A stretch of DNA of 7,379 bases from NCBI GenBank assembly GCA_023434855.1, contig JAEYSJ010000035.1:1-7379 (forward strand), read 5' to 3'. The position numbers and the translations under genes were made by a program. Shown one piece after another: positions 1-5,084 of this stretch. The first letter of the stretch is position 1; each line of letters opens with the position of its first letter. The notes under the pieces were generated by a model that worked only from the letters and a program-made list of their open reading frames with translations, was not told where the DNA came from and did not search any database. The DNA comes from Bacillota bacterium (GTDB taxonomy: Bacteria; Bacillota_C; Negativicutes; JAEYSJ01).

Positions 1-1
1 A

Positions 2-337
2 ATGTTGGACTTGATTGAAAAAGCAAAAAGACTATTTGACACCTATTTTGACAACCCAGATAAACTTGCAGTCGTAATCAAAGACCTTGGTGTCAGCCAA
101 AATCATTTAATCCATATATTCCGTCAGCAAATAAATATAACACCTGTAGAGTACATCAATACACTGCGCTTGGAAAAGGCAAAAAAGTTACTTGTATATA
201 CTGATTCAAATATAATAAATATTGCCTTTTTATGCGGATTTGGCAGCCTTTCCACTTTTTATGAATTATTCAAAAAGAAAGTCGGATTAACCCCGAAAAA
301 CTATCGAAAAACATATTATATGAGTGATAATAAGTAG
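2..337 (+). CDS. AraC/XylS-family transcriptional regulator, C-terminal DNA-binding part (5' end probably outside the window)
   Basis: The 111 visible residues form the double helix-turn-helix domain of AraC-type activators. The first HTH lies around residues 22-45 (LAVVIKDLGVSQNHLIHIFR). It is followed by the family signature region, with NTLRLEKAKKLL near 53-64 and IAFLCGFGSLSTFYELFKKK near 74-93, and it ends in the typical GLTPKNYRK motif. Such proteins bind promoter DNA as activators, usually with an N-terminal sensor domain that sets the signal. No sensor domain is visible. The first ATG sits at the window edge with no room for an SD, so the start shown is probably an internal Met of a longer gene; a stand-alone MarA-size protein cannot be excluded. 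The effector and target genes are unknown. A hairpin terminator follows about 110 nt downstream. Confidence 0.9.
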   Translation: MLDLIEKAKRLFDTYFDNPDKLAVVIKDLGVSQNHLIHIFRQQINITPVEYINTLRLEKAKKLLVYTDSNIINIAFLCGFGSLSTFYELFKKKVGLTPKNYRKTYYMSDNK

Positions 338-445
338 CCCGTACTGCTAGCTGCTATCGATATGGCTAGACCTATTTGCGGTATGAAATGGAAATCAGAT
401 TTAAACACACTTAGGAATTGAATAGGGATGATTATATACAAAAAT

Positions 446-490
446 GGGGCTAGCCTAAAATACGTTTAGATTAGCCCCTCTTAATTATAT
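446..490. terminator. Bidirectional hairpin terminator after the AraC-type gene
   Basis: GGGGCTA..CTAAA (446-459) pairs with TTTAG..TAGCCCC (465-478) around a 5-nt loop. This gives 12 base pairs interrupted by one two-base internal mismatch. The plus side is followed by a moderately T-rich stretch. The arrangement can end transcription from the AraC-type gene, and also any minus-strand transcript coming from the repeat region on the right. The T-run is imperfect, so strength is uncertain. Confidence 0.6.
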
Positions 491-902
491 TCAATTTGAT
501 TTTTTCTTTTGGAAAGAGCCCGCAATGATCTACGCTACAGCCAATACCGATCATTACATACCTATACGCAATCTTTCGACTACCCACAAGCATTACACAA
601 CCGATAGTGACCTTTGCTCGACTACTGAGAATACCTGCCGAACCTACTGCAATCTCCCGACTGCAATAGACCCATCTAAGCGTCCCCCAGGAAGACTCTC
701 CAGCACTCCCAGTAATCTTAGCTCGACTGCCATACATCCCTTTTGACCACACGACAACAGTTGGGCTGCCGTACAGCCTTACAAGACACATGACAATCTT
801 CCCGCTGACTAATGCCGAACCCATCGATCCGACACTAATCTTTGGCCGACCGATACCGAACACCATGTAAGATGGAGATATCCGGCACCAATCTTGGCTC
901 AA
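471..902 (-). pseudogene. Possible remnant of a repetitive-protein gene (heptad Gly/Ser repeats), coding status doubtful
   Basis: The minus strand is open for 143 codons across the whole tandem repeat. It reads as rough heptads: GSRAKIT, CSREIAV, GSAGILS, SRAKVTI, GCVMLVG, SRKIAYR. A Gly-Ser every seventh residue and alternating hydrophobics resemble short-turn beta-solenoid or adhesin-head repeats, but no family is recognised. The start would be a TTG at 902 with no convincing SD at the right distance. An ATG a few bases upstream, with AAAGGG before it, is in another frame and stops after 23 codons. The last repeat interval (about 53 bp) is not a multiple of three, so the outermost unit is out of frame with the rest. 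I therefore read this as a decayed fragment, or as noncoding repeat DNA that happens to be open. Confidence 0.25.
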
Positions 903-905
903 CCA
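524..905. repeat. Degenerate tandem repeat, about 21/42-bp period
   Basis: A motif like AATCTTNGCTCGACT recurs on the plus strand with its AATC-equivalent starting near 570, 609, 651, 714, 795, 837 and 890, and a weaker copy near 524. The spacings between the seven clear copies are 39, 42, 63, 81, 42 and 53. All but the last are close to multiples of 21, and around 609-670 a 21-bp sub-period is visible directly. Between the motifs, GCCGAACC and CCGACACT elements also recur. The array has diverged strongly, as old tandem arrays do. Apart from the minus-strand reading described separately, nothing else is seen here. Confidence 0.6.
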
Positions 906-1014
906 TTACGAACCCTTTACACTACATATTATCTCTTTTTAAAAAGACTAAATACCCTGTAATAATTGTATCGAAAGCCAAAATAACCCGCATGATCATG
1001 AAGTGATTACTAAA

Positions 1015-1036
1015 CCTTGTTTTTTAACAAACAAGG
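1015..1036. repeat. Perfect 8-bp inverted repeat (hairpin) in the 903-1160 gap
   Basis: CCTTGTTT (1015-1022) and AAACAAGG (1029-1036) are perfectly complementary around a 6-nt loop. No T-run follows on the plus strand. A short one (TTTAG) follows on the minus strand, so it could be a weak minus-strand terminator or a regulator site. The rest of 903-1100 is AT-rich and shows no gene. An AGTCGAA at 1064-1070 is one base off the published Spo0A-box core TGTCGAA, which is weak evidence by itself. Confidence 0.35.
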
Positions 1037-1104
1037 AGAAATAAACTCTTTTAGTAAAAGAAAAGTCGAAAAGTATTTTGTATACAAACATCTTTTTACA
1101 TAAA

Positions 1105-1133
1105 TTACCAACACATTAGCGGTATTATATAAA
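1105..1133 (+). promoter_or_regulatory. Candidate sigma-A promoter for the 1161-1337 gene
   Basis: TTACCA (1105-1110), a 17-nt spacer and TATAAA (1128-1133) lie about 28 nt before the TTG start. The -35 box is a poor match and the surroundings are AT-rich, so this is a best guess. Confidence 0.3.
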
Positions 1134-1160
1134 AAGATCTTTTATTTTGGAGGGATTGAG

Positions 1161-1337
1161 TTGTATAAAGAACAACTATGCCAACGAATAATGGAATTGT
1201 CGGACAAACTCTATGAGAAGAATATTGCCCCGAAAACCCGTGAACAAGTTTTAGTTGAGCTGGAAAAGACGTGTATTAAATACATGGAACTGCGAAAGCA
1301 AAGTGCTAATATCTTTTGGCGCTGTAATTTAAAATAG
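1161..1337 (+). CDS. Small helical protein, 58 aa, loosely Spo0E-like
   Basis: A TTG start at 1161 is preceded by GGAGGG (1149-1154), six bases upstream. This is a strong SD and the reason for calling a gene here. The protein is two predicted amphipathic helices: residues about 2-21 (YKEQLCQRIMELSDKLYEKN), a turn with a Pro, then about 27-48 with LVELEKTCIKYMELRKQ, and a short basic tail. Size, hairpin shape and the ELEK..IKY pattern recall Spo0E-type phosphatases, which dephosphorylate Spo0A~P in spore formers. However, the diagnostic SQELD motif is absent: the serine position reads Leu and the aspartate reads Glu. If related, it is probably not an active phosphatase. It may equally be an unrelated small helical hairpin. 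The next gene follows 119 nt later on the same strand. Confidence 0.6.
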   Translation: MYKEQLCQRIMELSDKLYEKNIAPKTREQVLVELEKTCIKYMELRKQSANIFWRCNLK

Positions 1338-1456
1338 ATAATGGTTCGCAGTTGTAAAAGGTCATAAATGTTCATGAATAATATTTACAAAAAATGGAGA
1401 ATATTATAAATATGATATTCCCAACAAACTTTTCATGCGGTAAATAGGGGGATAAT

Positions 1457-1819
1457 ATGCCGTACTACACAGAGGACTCTCTTACCAGATTAGTTTGGCG
1501 AAATCTCTTCATGGTTGACTCTATACAACGCTCAAGTGCATCTGAATGGCTAGTTAGTATACTTGATATAATTCAAACAGGAGAGGAGCATCCCGATTAT
1601 TTGCTGCTATTAAAGGCAATGGCACATTGTCTAGTCAGGGACAATCAGAGATTCTGGTCAAATGAAGGTATTAGCGATATGTTATACCGTGTCCAATTGT
1701 ATTATGATTTACCTGATGGAAGCATGAGCCTTTTTATCGGCTGGCTGCATGCTACCCAGAATTATATGAGAAGAATGCTAACTAAATATAACGAGCATAA
1801 TCAGACGGAATTACAATAA
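1457..1819 (+). CDS. Hypothetical protein, 120 aa, unrecognised
   Basis: ATG at 1457 is preceded by AGGGGG (1446-1451) at a 5-nt spacing, and a clean intrinsic terminator starts right after the TAA, so this looks like a genuine single gene. The protein is soluble and predicted mostly helical, rich in Trp, Tyr, Leu and Met. It has no signal peptide, no long hydrophobic segment and no cysteine cluster (one Cys, in AHCLVRDNQRFW). Features worth searching with are LLLLKAMAHCLVRDNQRFW (about residues 49-67) and LFIGWLHATQNYMRRML (about 92-108). I recognise no family and assign no function. A weak promoter-like pair (TTTACA near 1384, TATAAA near 1405, spacer only 15) lies upstream. Confidence 0.7.
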   Translation: MPYYTEDSLTRLVWRNLFMVDSIQRSSASEWLVSILDIIQTGEEHPDYLLLLKAMAHCLVRDNQRFWSNEGISDMLYRVQLYYDLPDGSMSLFIGWLHATQNYMRRMLTKYNEHNQTELQ

Positions 1820-1855
1820 TCCTGCCGGTCAATAACCCTGGCAGGAGCTTTTTTA
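1820..1855 (+). terminator. Intrinsic terminator after the 120-aa gene
   Basis: TCCTGCC (1820-1826) pairs with GGCAGGA (1840-1846). An inner GGT/ACC extension is possible. GC and six T residues follow (1849-1854). This is a classic rho-independent terminator and starts at the base after the stop codon. Confidence 0.9.
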
Positions 1856-1939
1856 TTTACCATTAACGCAAAACAGCTTAAACAAATCGAGAAAGGCAAT
1901 ATTTCCAAGATGATTCAAACAATGAAGGATAATCGTTGA

Positions 1940-2179
1940 ATGATAATTGCCAATCTTAATGATATGGCCAGAAACCTTAACCCAAGGTATAACTATCCAA
2001 ACAAAGCTTTAGATGAAGTAATTCGCACCGGATCCGAAAGCAAACCTCTGACGTTAATGTGGAAAGAAGATGACATTAAGCCGATTTTCATTTTCGTTGT
2101 TCACTTATTTATTGAATCCAATTTATATATGGTGTTGGACCCGCCGGGATTTACGAAACAGATCCCCTATCTCGTTTAG
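1940..2179 (+). pseudogene. Short ORF (79 codons) ending at the repeat A boundary, probably a truncated gene
   Basis: An ATG at 1940 follows AAGGA (1925-1929) at 10 nt and directly abuts an upstream TGA. The protein has a polar N-terminal half (NDMARNLNPRYNYPNKALDE) and a hydrophobic stretch around residues 48-60 (IFIFVVHLFIESN), ending DPPGFTKQIPYLV. No family is recognised. The stop TAG (2177-2179) is completed by the first two bases of repeat A, so the reading frame appears to have been cut when the repeat arrived and only the 5' part remains. The stretch before it (about 1858-1939) is also open in another frame and encodes a Lys/Gln-rich tail with no start codon, perhaps another remnant. 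It could still be a short real protein. Confidence 0.4.
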
Positions 2180-2420
2180 TTTACATAATGAGATGTTAGA
2201 GGACTGTCGTCTTCCATTCCACTTAGGATACAATCGAATAAAATAGCAAGGTTCTATCTACTTAGGATTGGCGAGTTTAACAAGTGTTATCCGCCGTCCT
2301 TTTTTTCGTTCCCCGGGTCTTAACTTAACTTGATTCTAGAGTAACATACCGCCGGAAAAAACGACTACCAAGCCTCATAAATACTGAATTCCTGTCTTAA
2401 AGTGCTGATGAACAATACCG
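2178..2420 (+). repeat. Dispersed repeat A, copy 1
   Basis: This matches 7141-7379 in the same orientation. The first 42 bases are identical by eye. A central stretch of about 45 bases (about 2220-2262) has diverged. The rest is about 90% alike, including the terminator hairpin and the GAGTAACATACCGCCG block near 2340. The second copy runs off the window, so the right end may be longer. It begins with a 29-base core (2180-2208) that recurs inverted inside repeat B. The 5' part can form GAGGAC-TGTC-GTCTTC (2199-2214). No ORF is seen inside. Confidence 0.9.
2264..2306 (+). terminator. Intrinsic terminator inside repeat A, copy 1
   Basis: AGGA..GGCG (2264-2273) pairs with CGCC.TCCT (2292-2300), with a further small AACA/TGTT stem in the loop, followed by seven T residues (2300-2306). 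Substitutions between the two copies fall mostly outside the paired bases; one change is in the loop. This suggests the hairpin is a working part of the repeat. It would stop transcription coming from the left before it reaches the rep gene. Confidence 0.75.
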
Positions 2421-2455
2421 CATAAAATTAAATATAAAAATATGTGAAAGACCTA

Positions 2456-2483
2456 TTGAAAAACAAAAAAATTTTGGTTTAAT
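2456..2483 (+). promoter_or_regulatory. Candidate promoter of the rep gene
   Basis: TTGAAA (2456-2461), a 16-nt spacer and TTTAAT (2478-2483) are each one base off the sigma-A consensus. Transcription would start near 2490, only about 10 nt before the terminator hairpin that precedes rep. The AT-rich setting makes chance matches possible. Confidence 0.5.
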
Positions 2484-2499
2484 TCTAACATTCAAATAA

Positions 2500-2533
2500 A
2501 AGAAGGTACTTCCAAATGAGGTTCCTTCTTTTT
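2500..2533 (+). terminator. Intrinsic terminator/attenuator in the rep leader
   Basis: AAGAAGG (2500-2506) pairs with CCTTCTT (2524-2530). After a T-T mismatch, ACTTC (2508-2512) pairs with GAGGT (2518-2522, one G-U) around the loop CAAAT. T residues continue to 2533. It sits between the rep promoter and the rep SD, so most transcripts should end here unless the hairpin is prevented. This is the layout of transcriptional attenuation known for several Gram-positive plasmid rep genes. Confidence 0.8.
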
Positions 2534-2550
2534 GTATGTTAGGAGGAACC
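2520..2550 (+). promoter_or_regulatory. SD-sequestering hairpin, alternative to the rep leader terminator
   Basis: GGTTCCTTCT (2520-2529), which is mostly the 3' arm of the terminator, can pair over ten bases with AGGAGGAACC (2541-2550), which contains the rep SD. Only one pair is a G-U wobble, and the loop is 11 nt. The terminator and this hairpin are mutually exclusive. The complementarity is read directly; the regulatory role is inferred. Confidence 0.55.
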
Positions 2551-2552
2551 AA

Positions 2553-3257
2553 ATGTCCAGACTTGTATTCGTCGATAGAAAAGTAATTGTATCAGGTGGT
2601 ATGGTCGAAGAATGGATATACGAAATGGCATCAGTACGTGGCTTGTGCCCTAAAGCCAGAAGTGGTCATTCATCTGAAAGTCAGAAAAGAAAGTGGGGAA
2701 CCAAAAACAAAAAGGAATCATTCAATCATTTTCTTCGGTTAGTATGTACCAATTTTCTTAAAACGAAAAGTCGTTTCATAACCTTAACATTCAAGGAAAA
2801 TGTAACCGATGTCGCTCAAGCCAATAAGGAATTTGAAAACTTCATAAAGCGGTTACGAAGAAAATATGGTAGTGATTTTAAATATCTATCGTCAATCGAA
2901 TTCCAAGAACGTGGCGCGGTGCATTACCATATCATTAGCGATATTTGTTATGTAGAAGAGGAGGAAATGGAGAAAATCTGGGGACATGGTTTTGTTAAAA
3001 TCAAATTCATAGAAACTGCAAAGCATTGCGCCGTCTACGCAGGCAAATATATGAGAAAGGGTATTGCTGACGACCGCCTAAAAGGGAAAAAGGGCTATTG
3101 GACTTCGAAAAACCTTGTAAAGCCCGTTGAATTCCTAAACCAAAAAGCGGATGACCTTTTAAAAAGTCATCCGAAAATAGAGCTATATACTGAAAAGAGC
3201 TATCAGTCCGAACATAACGGGCAAGTTCGCTATCGGAAATTTTTCATTAATTCATGA
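2553..3257 (+). CDS. Rolling-circle replication initiator (HUH endonuclease, Rep/G2P-like), 234 aa
   Basis: This enzyme class nicks one strand at a double-strand origin, stays attached through a tyrosine, and starts rolling-circle replication. The three family motifs are present in order: motif 1 RFITLTF (about residues 74-80), the metal-binding HUH motif as GAVHYHII (His124 and His126), and the catalytic YAGKYMRK (Tyr162, Lys165, Tyr166, Lys169), followed by GKKGYWTSKNL. The layout resembles replication proteins of filamentous phages and small plasmids. No helicase domain is present, so host helicase would be needed. I chose ATG 2553 because GGAGG (2542-2546) lies 6 nt before it; an in-frame TTG at 2532 falls in the terminator T-run. 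The gene is led by a promoter and attenuator, and its 3' end overlaps the convergent gene by 28 bp. Confidence 0.88.
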   Translation: MSRLVFVDRKVIVSGGMVEEWIYEMASVRGLCPKARSGHSSESQKRKWGTKNKKESFNHFLRLVCTNFLKTKSRFITLTFKENVTDVAQANKEFENFIKRLRRKYGSDFKYLSSIEFQERGAVHYHIISDICYVEEEEMEKIWGHGFVKIKFIETAKHCAVYAGKYMRKGIADDRLKGKKGYWTSKNLVKPVEFLNQKADDLLKSHPKIELYTEKSYQSEHNGQVRYRKFFINS

Positions 3258-3268
3258 TAGCTTGCCCG
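3218..3268. repeat. 13-bp inverted repeat across the rep/161-aa gene overlap
   Basis: CGGGCAA (3218-3224) pairs with TTGCCCG (3262-3268), and GCTATC (3229-3234) with GATAGC (3256-3261). There is a 4-base bulge on one side and a 21-nt loop containing a T-run. It covers both stop codons of the convergent genes. No T-run follows either arm, so it is not a classic terminator. It could end or stabilise both mRNAs, or be a site for Rep. Confidence 0.6.
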
Positions 3269-3715
3269 CAGGTACGAAAACGAAATTTCCTTCCGATAAT
3301 ATACCTGCAAATATTTGGCAATCTGTCGCCAGCCTAAACCTTCTTTTCGTAACTTTTCAATCGTTGGCAGATGCCGTTCGATAAATTTGTGCAAAGGTGC
3401 TTTACGTCTCTCAAGGTCGTTACGGATTTTTCGTATCCTCATTTCTTCAATCCGTTCCAGTTCGGCAGGTAGGGGTTTTTTCTTCTGCCTGCTTCTGTAT
3501 TCATAAATGGCGATAAGCCAAACCGAATAGTAAAAGACAGTCGGCAGAATTTTCAATTCCTCTGCTTTGGGTCGATAGCTCTTTACCAGTGCCGTTTTGT
3601 TTTCCTCAATCATCAACTTTTCGTCCAGCGGTAGCTGGGCGAAATAATATGGTAAGCTTGTTTGGTCTTCGGTAGAAAGTCGCGTCAGCGATTGAATGAA
3701 AAGCATTGCATTCAT
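3230..3715 (-). CDS. Mobile-element-associated protein with C-terminal HTH-like segment, 161 aa
   Basis: ATG 3715 is preceded on the minus strand by GGAGG eight bases upstream and a good promoter further out, so the start is well supported. The N-terminal part (1-75) is mixed, with an aromatic-rich stretch FYYSVWLIAIYEYRS (61-75). The middle (about 76-112) is highly charged and helical, Arg/Lys/Glu-rich, possibly coiled coil. The C-terminal part EKLRKEGLGWRQIAKYLQ..ISFSYLR (120-150) looks like a helix-turn-helix. I recall similar C-termini in small proteins next to integrases in other mobile elements, but no function is established to my knowledge. A DNA-binding accessory role (copy control, excision or origin binding) is inferred from position between rep and recombinase. 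It runs convergently to rep and overlaps it by 28 bp. Confidence 0.75.
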   Translation of the reverse strand: MNAMLFIQSLTRLSTEDQTSLPYYFAQLPLDEKLMIEENKTALVKSYRPKAEELKILPTVFYYSVWLIAIYEYRSRQKKKPLPAELERIEEMRIRKIRNDLERRKAPLHKFIERHLPTIEKLRKEGLGWRQIAKYLQVYYRKEISFSYLRASYHELMKNFR

Positions 3716-3748
3716 AAATTAGTCCTCCAATCTTGTGCTTTTCTATGA

Positions 3749-3777
3749 ATTGTAGCAAAAATTTCATAGCACACCAA
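3749..3777 (-). promoter_or_regulatory. Candidate promoter of the 161-aa gene (extended -10)
   Basis: Read on the minus strand: TTGGTG (3777-3772), a 17-nt spacer, and TACAAT (3754-3749) preceded by TGC, an extended -10. The start point would lie near 3742, leaving a leader of about 27 nt that holds the GGAGG. It falls inside a competing 68-codon minus-strand ORF, which argues against that ORF being real. Confidence 0.55.
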
Positions 3778-3805
3778 ATCTCACGGTACATGGCAGGAGA
3801 AAAAC

Positions 3806-3828
3806 GTAGCAAGCCAGCAGTAGCAAGC
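3806..3828. repeat. Short direct repeat GTAGCAAGC x2 (period 14)
   Basis: GTAGCAAGC occurs at 3806-3814 and 3820-3828. The shorter GTAGCAA recurs at 3752-3758 and 4122-4128, all inside or beside the noncoding centre of the element. The pattern is iteron-like or operator-like and may be a binding site for Rep, the recombinase or the 161-aa protein. Confidence 0.4.
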
Positions 3829-3846
3829 TTTCAAGCATAAGGCAAA

Positions 3847-3874
3847 GCCTCTTTAGGTGCAAACCTAAAGAGGC
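3847..3874. repeat. Perfect 12-bp hairpin, candidate origin or attachment structure
   Basis: GCCTCTTTAGGT (3847-3858) and ACCTAAAGAGGC (3863-3874) are perfectly complementary around the 4-nt loop GCAA. No T-run follows on plus (GTAGGGGAGAGG); only TTT follows on minus. It is therefore not a typical terminator. In the noncoding centre of an element with an HUH initiator, such a hairpin is a natural candidate for the nick site or single-strand origin, or for a recombinase site. A purine-rich GGGGAGAGGGGAGG stretch follows at 3878-3891. Confidence 0.55.
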
Positions 3875-3924
3875 GTAGGGGAGAGGGGAGGCAAACAATT
3901 TTTGTGTAAACAGTAGCGTTTAAA

Positions 3925-3954
3925 TTGGAAATCGGCATAGCCGTTTGGTATAGT
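3925..3954 (+). promoter_or_regulatory. Candidate promoter toward the recombinase, with a dyad in its spacer
   Basis: TTGGAA (3925-3930), an 18-nt spacer, and TATAGT (3949-3954) with TGG before it as an extended -10. The spacer contains the perfect dyad CGGC-ATA-GCCG (3933-3943), which suits a repressor operator. A second small inverted repeat TAAAC/GTTTA lies just upstream (3907-3922). The recombinase start is about 215 nt downstream. That leader has no clear gene but contains short GC-rich pairs such as GCC/GGC near 4089-4098. Confidence 0.4.
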
Positions 3955-4172
3955 TAAATAGAATACCTTTATTCAAATAAATGAAGCTGGTTGTTAAAAA
4001 AAATGAAACAGGTTGATTTAAAAAATTAATTAGTAAAATCTCAATCAAGTATGTAACAGTTGGGGAGCCGACACGAAAAAGGCAAGATGCCGAAGGCTTC
4101 AAAACAACTTAATACAGGAGGGTAGCAACCTCGCTAAAAAGATGCTTTGGGTTAAGAAAGAGGGTGGGGGCA

Positions 4173-5072
4173 ATGAGGGGAAATACAAGATGGCAAGTCA
4201 ATCAAGCCTTAGACGAACTCGACAACTTTGGAATGTCGAAGCACGAAATCAAACTTTCTATGCAGGAAAGTGGTATCAAAGATTGGCACGAAATTGGACA
4301 GTCAACAGGCATTTTTCATTCCCGTACAAAAGACAGTTATCGGGACGCAATCCTGCAATTTTGTAACTGGGCAAAAGCCGAATATGGCATAAAAGATATA
4401 ACTAAACTGGATGCCAATCACGCATCCCAGTGGCTGGAGAAAAAAATATTCGCCGATGGCATAGCCCTAAAAACGTTTAATGCTTACGCCAGTGCATTAG
4501 AGAAATTCTCGATAGGACTAGAGCAGCTAATAGGCAAAGAATATAACTGGTCAGCAAATATTAATCAAATGAGAGAAATCGCACACAACGTTTGCGGTAA
4601 CGAACATATAGACAGGGCGTTTAAAAATCCAATGGCGGTCATTGAAGCCACTTCGCCCGAATTCCGCATTTATGCGGAAATTCAATATTTCTGCGGGTGC
4701 AGGATAAACGAAATTCACACGCTAAGAATAGATGATGAAGGAAGATACTGGGTCACGGGAAAAGGCAACTACACAAGGGAGGTGTTTCCTCCTGACAATC
4801 TAAAAAGTCAAATCATAACCCATATTGCTGAAAGCGGTATGGGTTTAACTACGAAAGCGGAACAAGACGAATACCGTAATGCAATTAAATCCGCTTGCCT
4901 TCAAACAGGCGAACACTACAGCGGTTCGCATTCCTTCCGTCATAATTTTTCGCAGGAGAAATTTAGTTCCTGCCTTGCCGAAGGCAAAGGCTATCATAGA
5001 AGTTTGCAGGAAACAAGCGCAGCACTCGGGCATCACAGGGAAGATGTGGTAAAAATATATTATCTTAAGTAA
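4173..5072 (+). CDS. Tyrosine recombinase / integrase, 299 aa
   Basis: This protein cuts and rejoins DNA at specific sites through a 3'-phosphotyrosine intermediate and would integrate and excise the element. The N-terminal part (about 1-130) is a helical SAM-like core-binding domain (YRDAILQFCNWAKAEYG). The catalytic domain shows Arg177 (CGCRINEI), Lys197 (VTGKGNY), His253 and Arg256 (SHSFRH), His287 (ALGHHRED) and the nucleophile near the very end, probably Tyr297 (KIYYLK). The full set of active-site residues is therefore present. ATG 4173 is preferred because GAGGG (4160-4164) lies 8 nt upstream; a GTG at 4164 has no SD at the right distance. The end of the gene runs into a terminator hairpin shared with the convergent membrane gene. 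The target site is unknown. Confidence 0.88.
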   Translation: MRGNTRWQVNQALDELDNFGMSKHEIKLSMQESGIKDWHEIGQSTGIFHSRTKDSYRDAILQFCNWAKAEYGIKDITKLDANHASQWLEKKIFADGIALKTFNAYASALEKFSIGLEQLIGKEYNWSANINQMREIAHNVCGNEHIDRAFKNPMAVIEATSPEFRIYAEIQYFCGCRINEIHTLRIDDEGRYWVTGKGNYTREVFPPDNLKSQIITHIAESGMGLTTKAEQDEYRNAIKSACLQTGEHYSGSHSFRHNFSQEKFSSCLAEGKGYHRSLQETSAALGHHREDVVKIYYLK

Positions 5073-5084
5073 GATAGTATTTTT
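5051..5084. terminator. Bidirectional terminator between the recombinase and the convergent membrane gene
   Basis: AAAAATA (5051-5057) pairs with TATTTTT (5078-5084), and TATCTT (5061-5066) with AAGATA (5071-5076), loop AAGT. The outer A/T arms supply T-runs for both directions. It includes the last codons of the recombinase and ends about 10 bp before the stop of the minus-strand gene. Confidence 0.65.

Noticed and set aside
525..746. 73-codon plus-strand ORF over the tandem repeat, Thr/Ser-rich
   Set aside because: It covers only part of the repeat, has no SD, and its periodic residues follow from the DNA repeat; the minus strand stays open for longer.
3606..3812. 68-codon minus-strand ORF overlapping the start of the 161-aa gene
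   Set aside because: It starts at a TTG with no SD, contains the likely promoter of the 161-aa gene, and overlaps that gene by more than 100 bp in another frame.
3920..4102. 60-codon minus-strand ORF in the element's noncoding centre
   Set aside because: No SD, AT-driven Phe/Leu/Ile composition, and it overlaps the promoter and leader of the recombinase.
4115..4140. AGGGTAGCAACCTCGC, similar to the T-box riboswitch motif
   Set aside because: It has an extra base and wrong core bases, with no specifier stem or terminator/antiterminator following and no amino-acid gene downstream.
4142..4366. 74-codon plus-strand ORF overlapping the recombinase start
   Set aside because: Its ATG has no SD within reach (the nearest AGGAGGG is about 19 nt away) and it runs out of frame through the recombinase, whose catalytic residues are clear.
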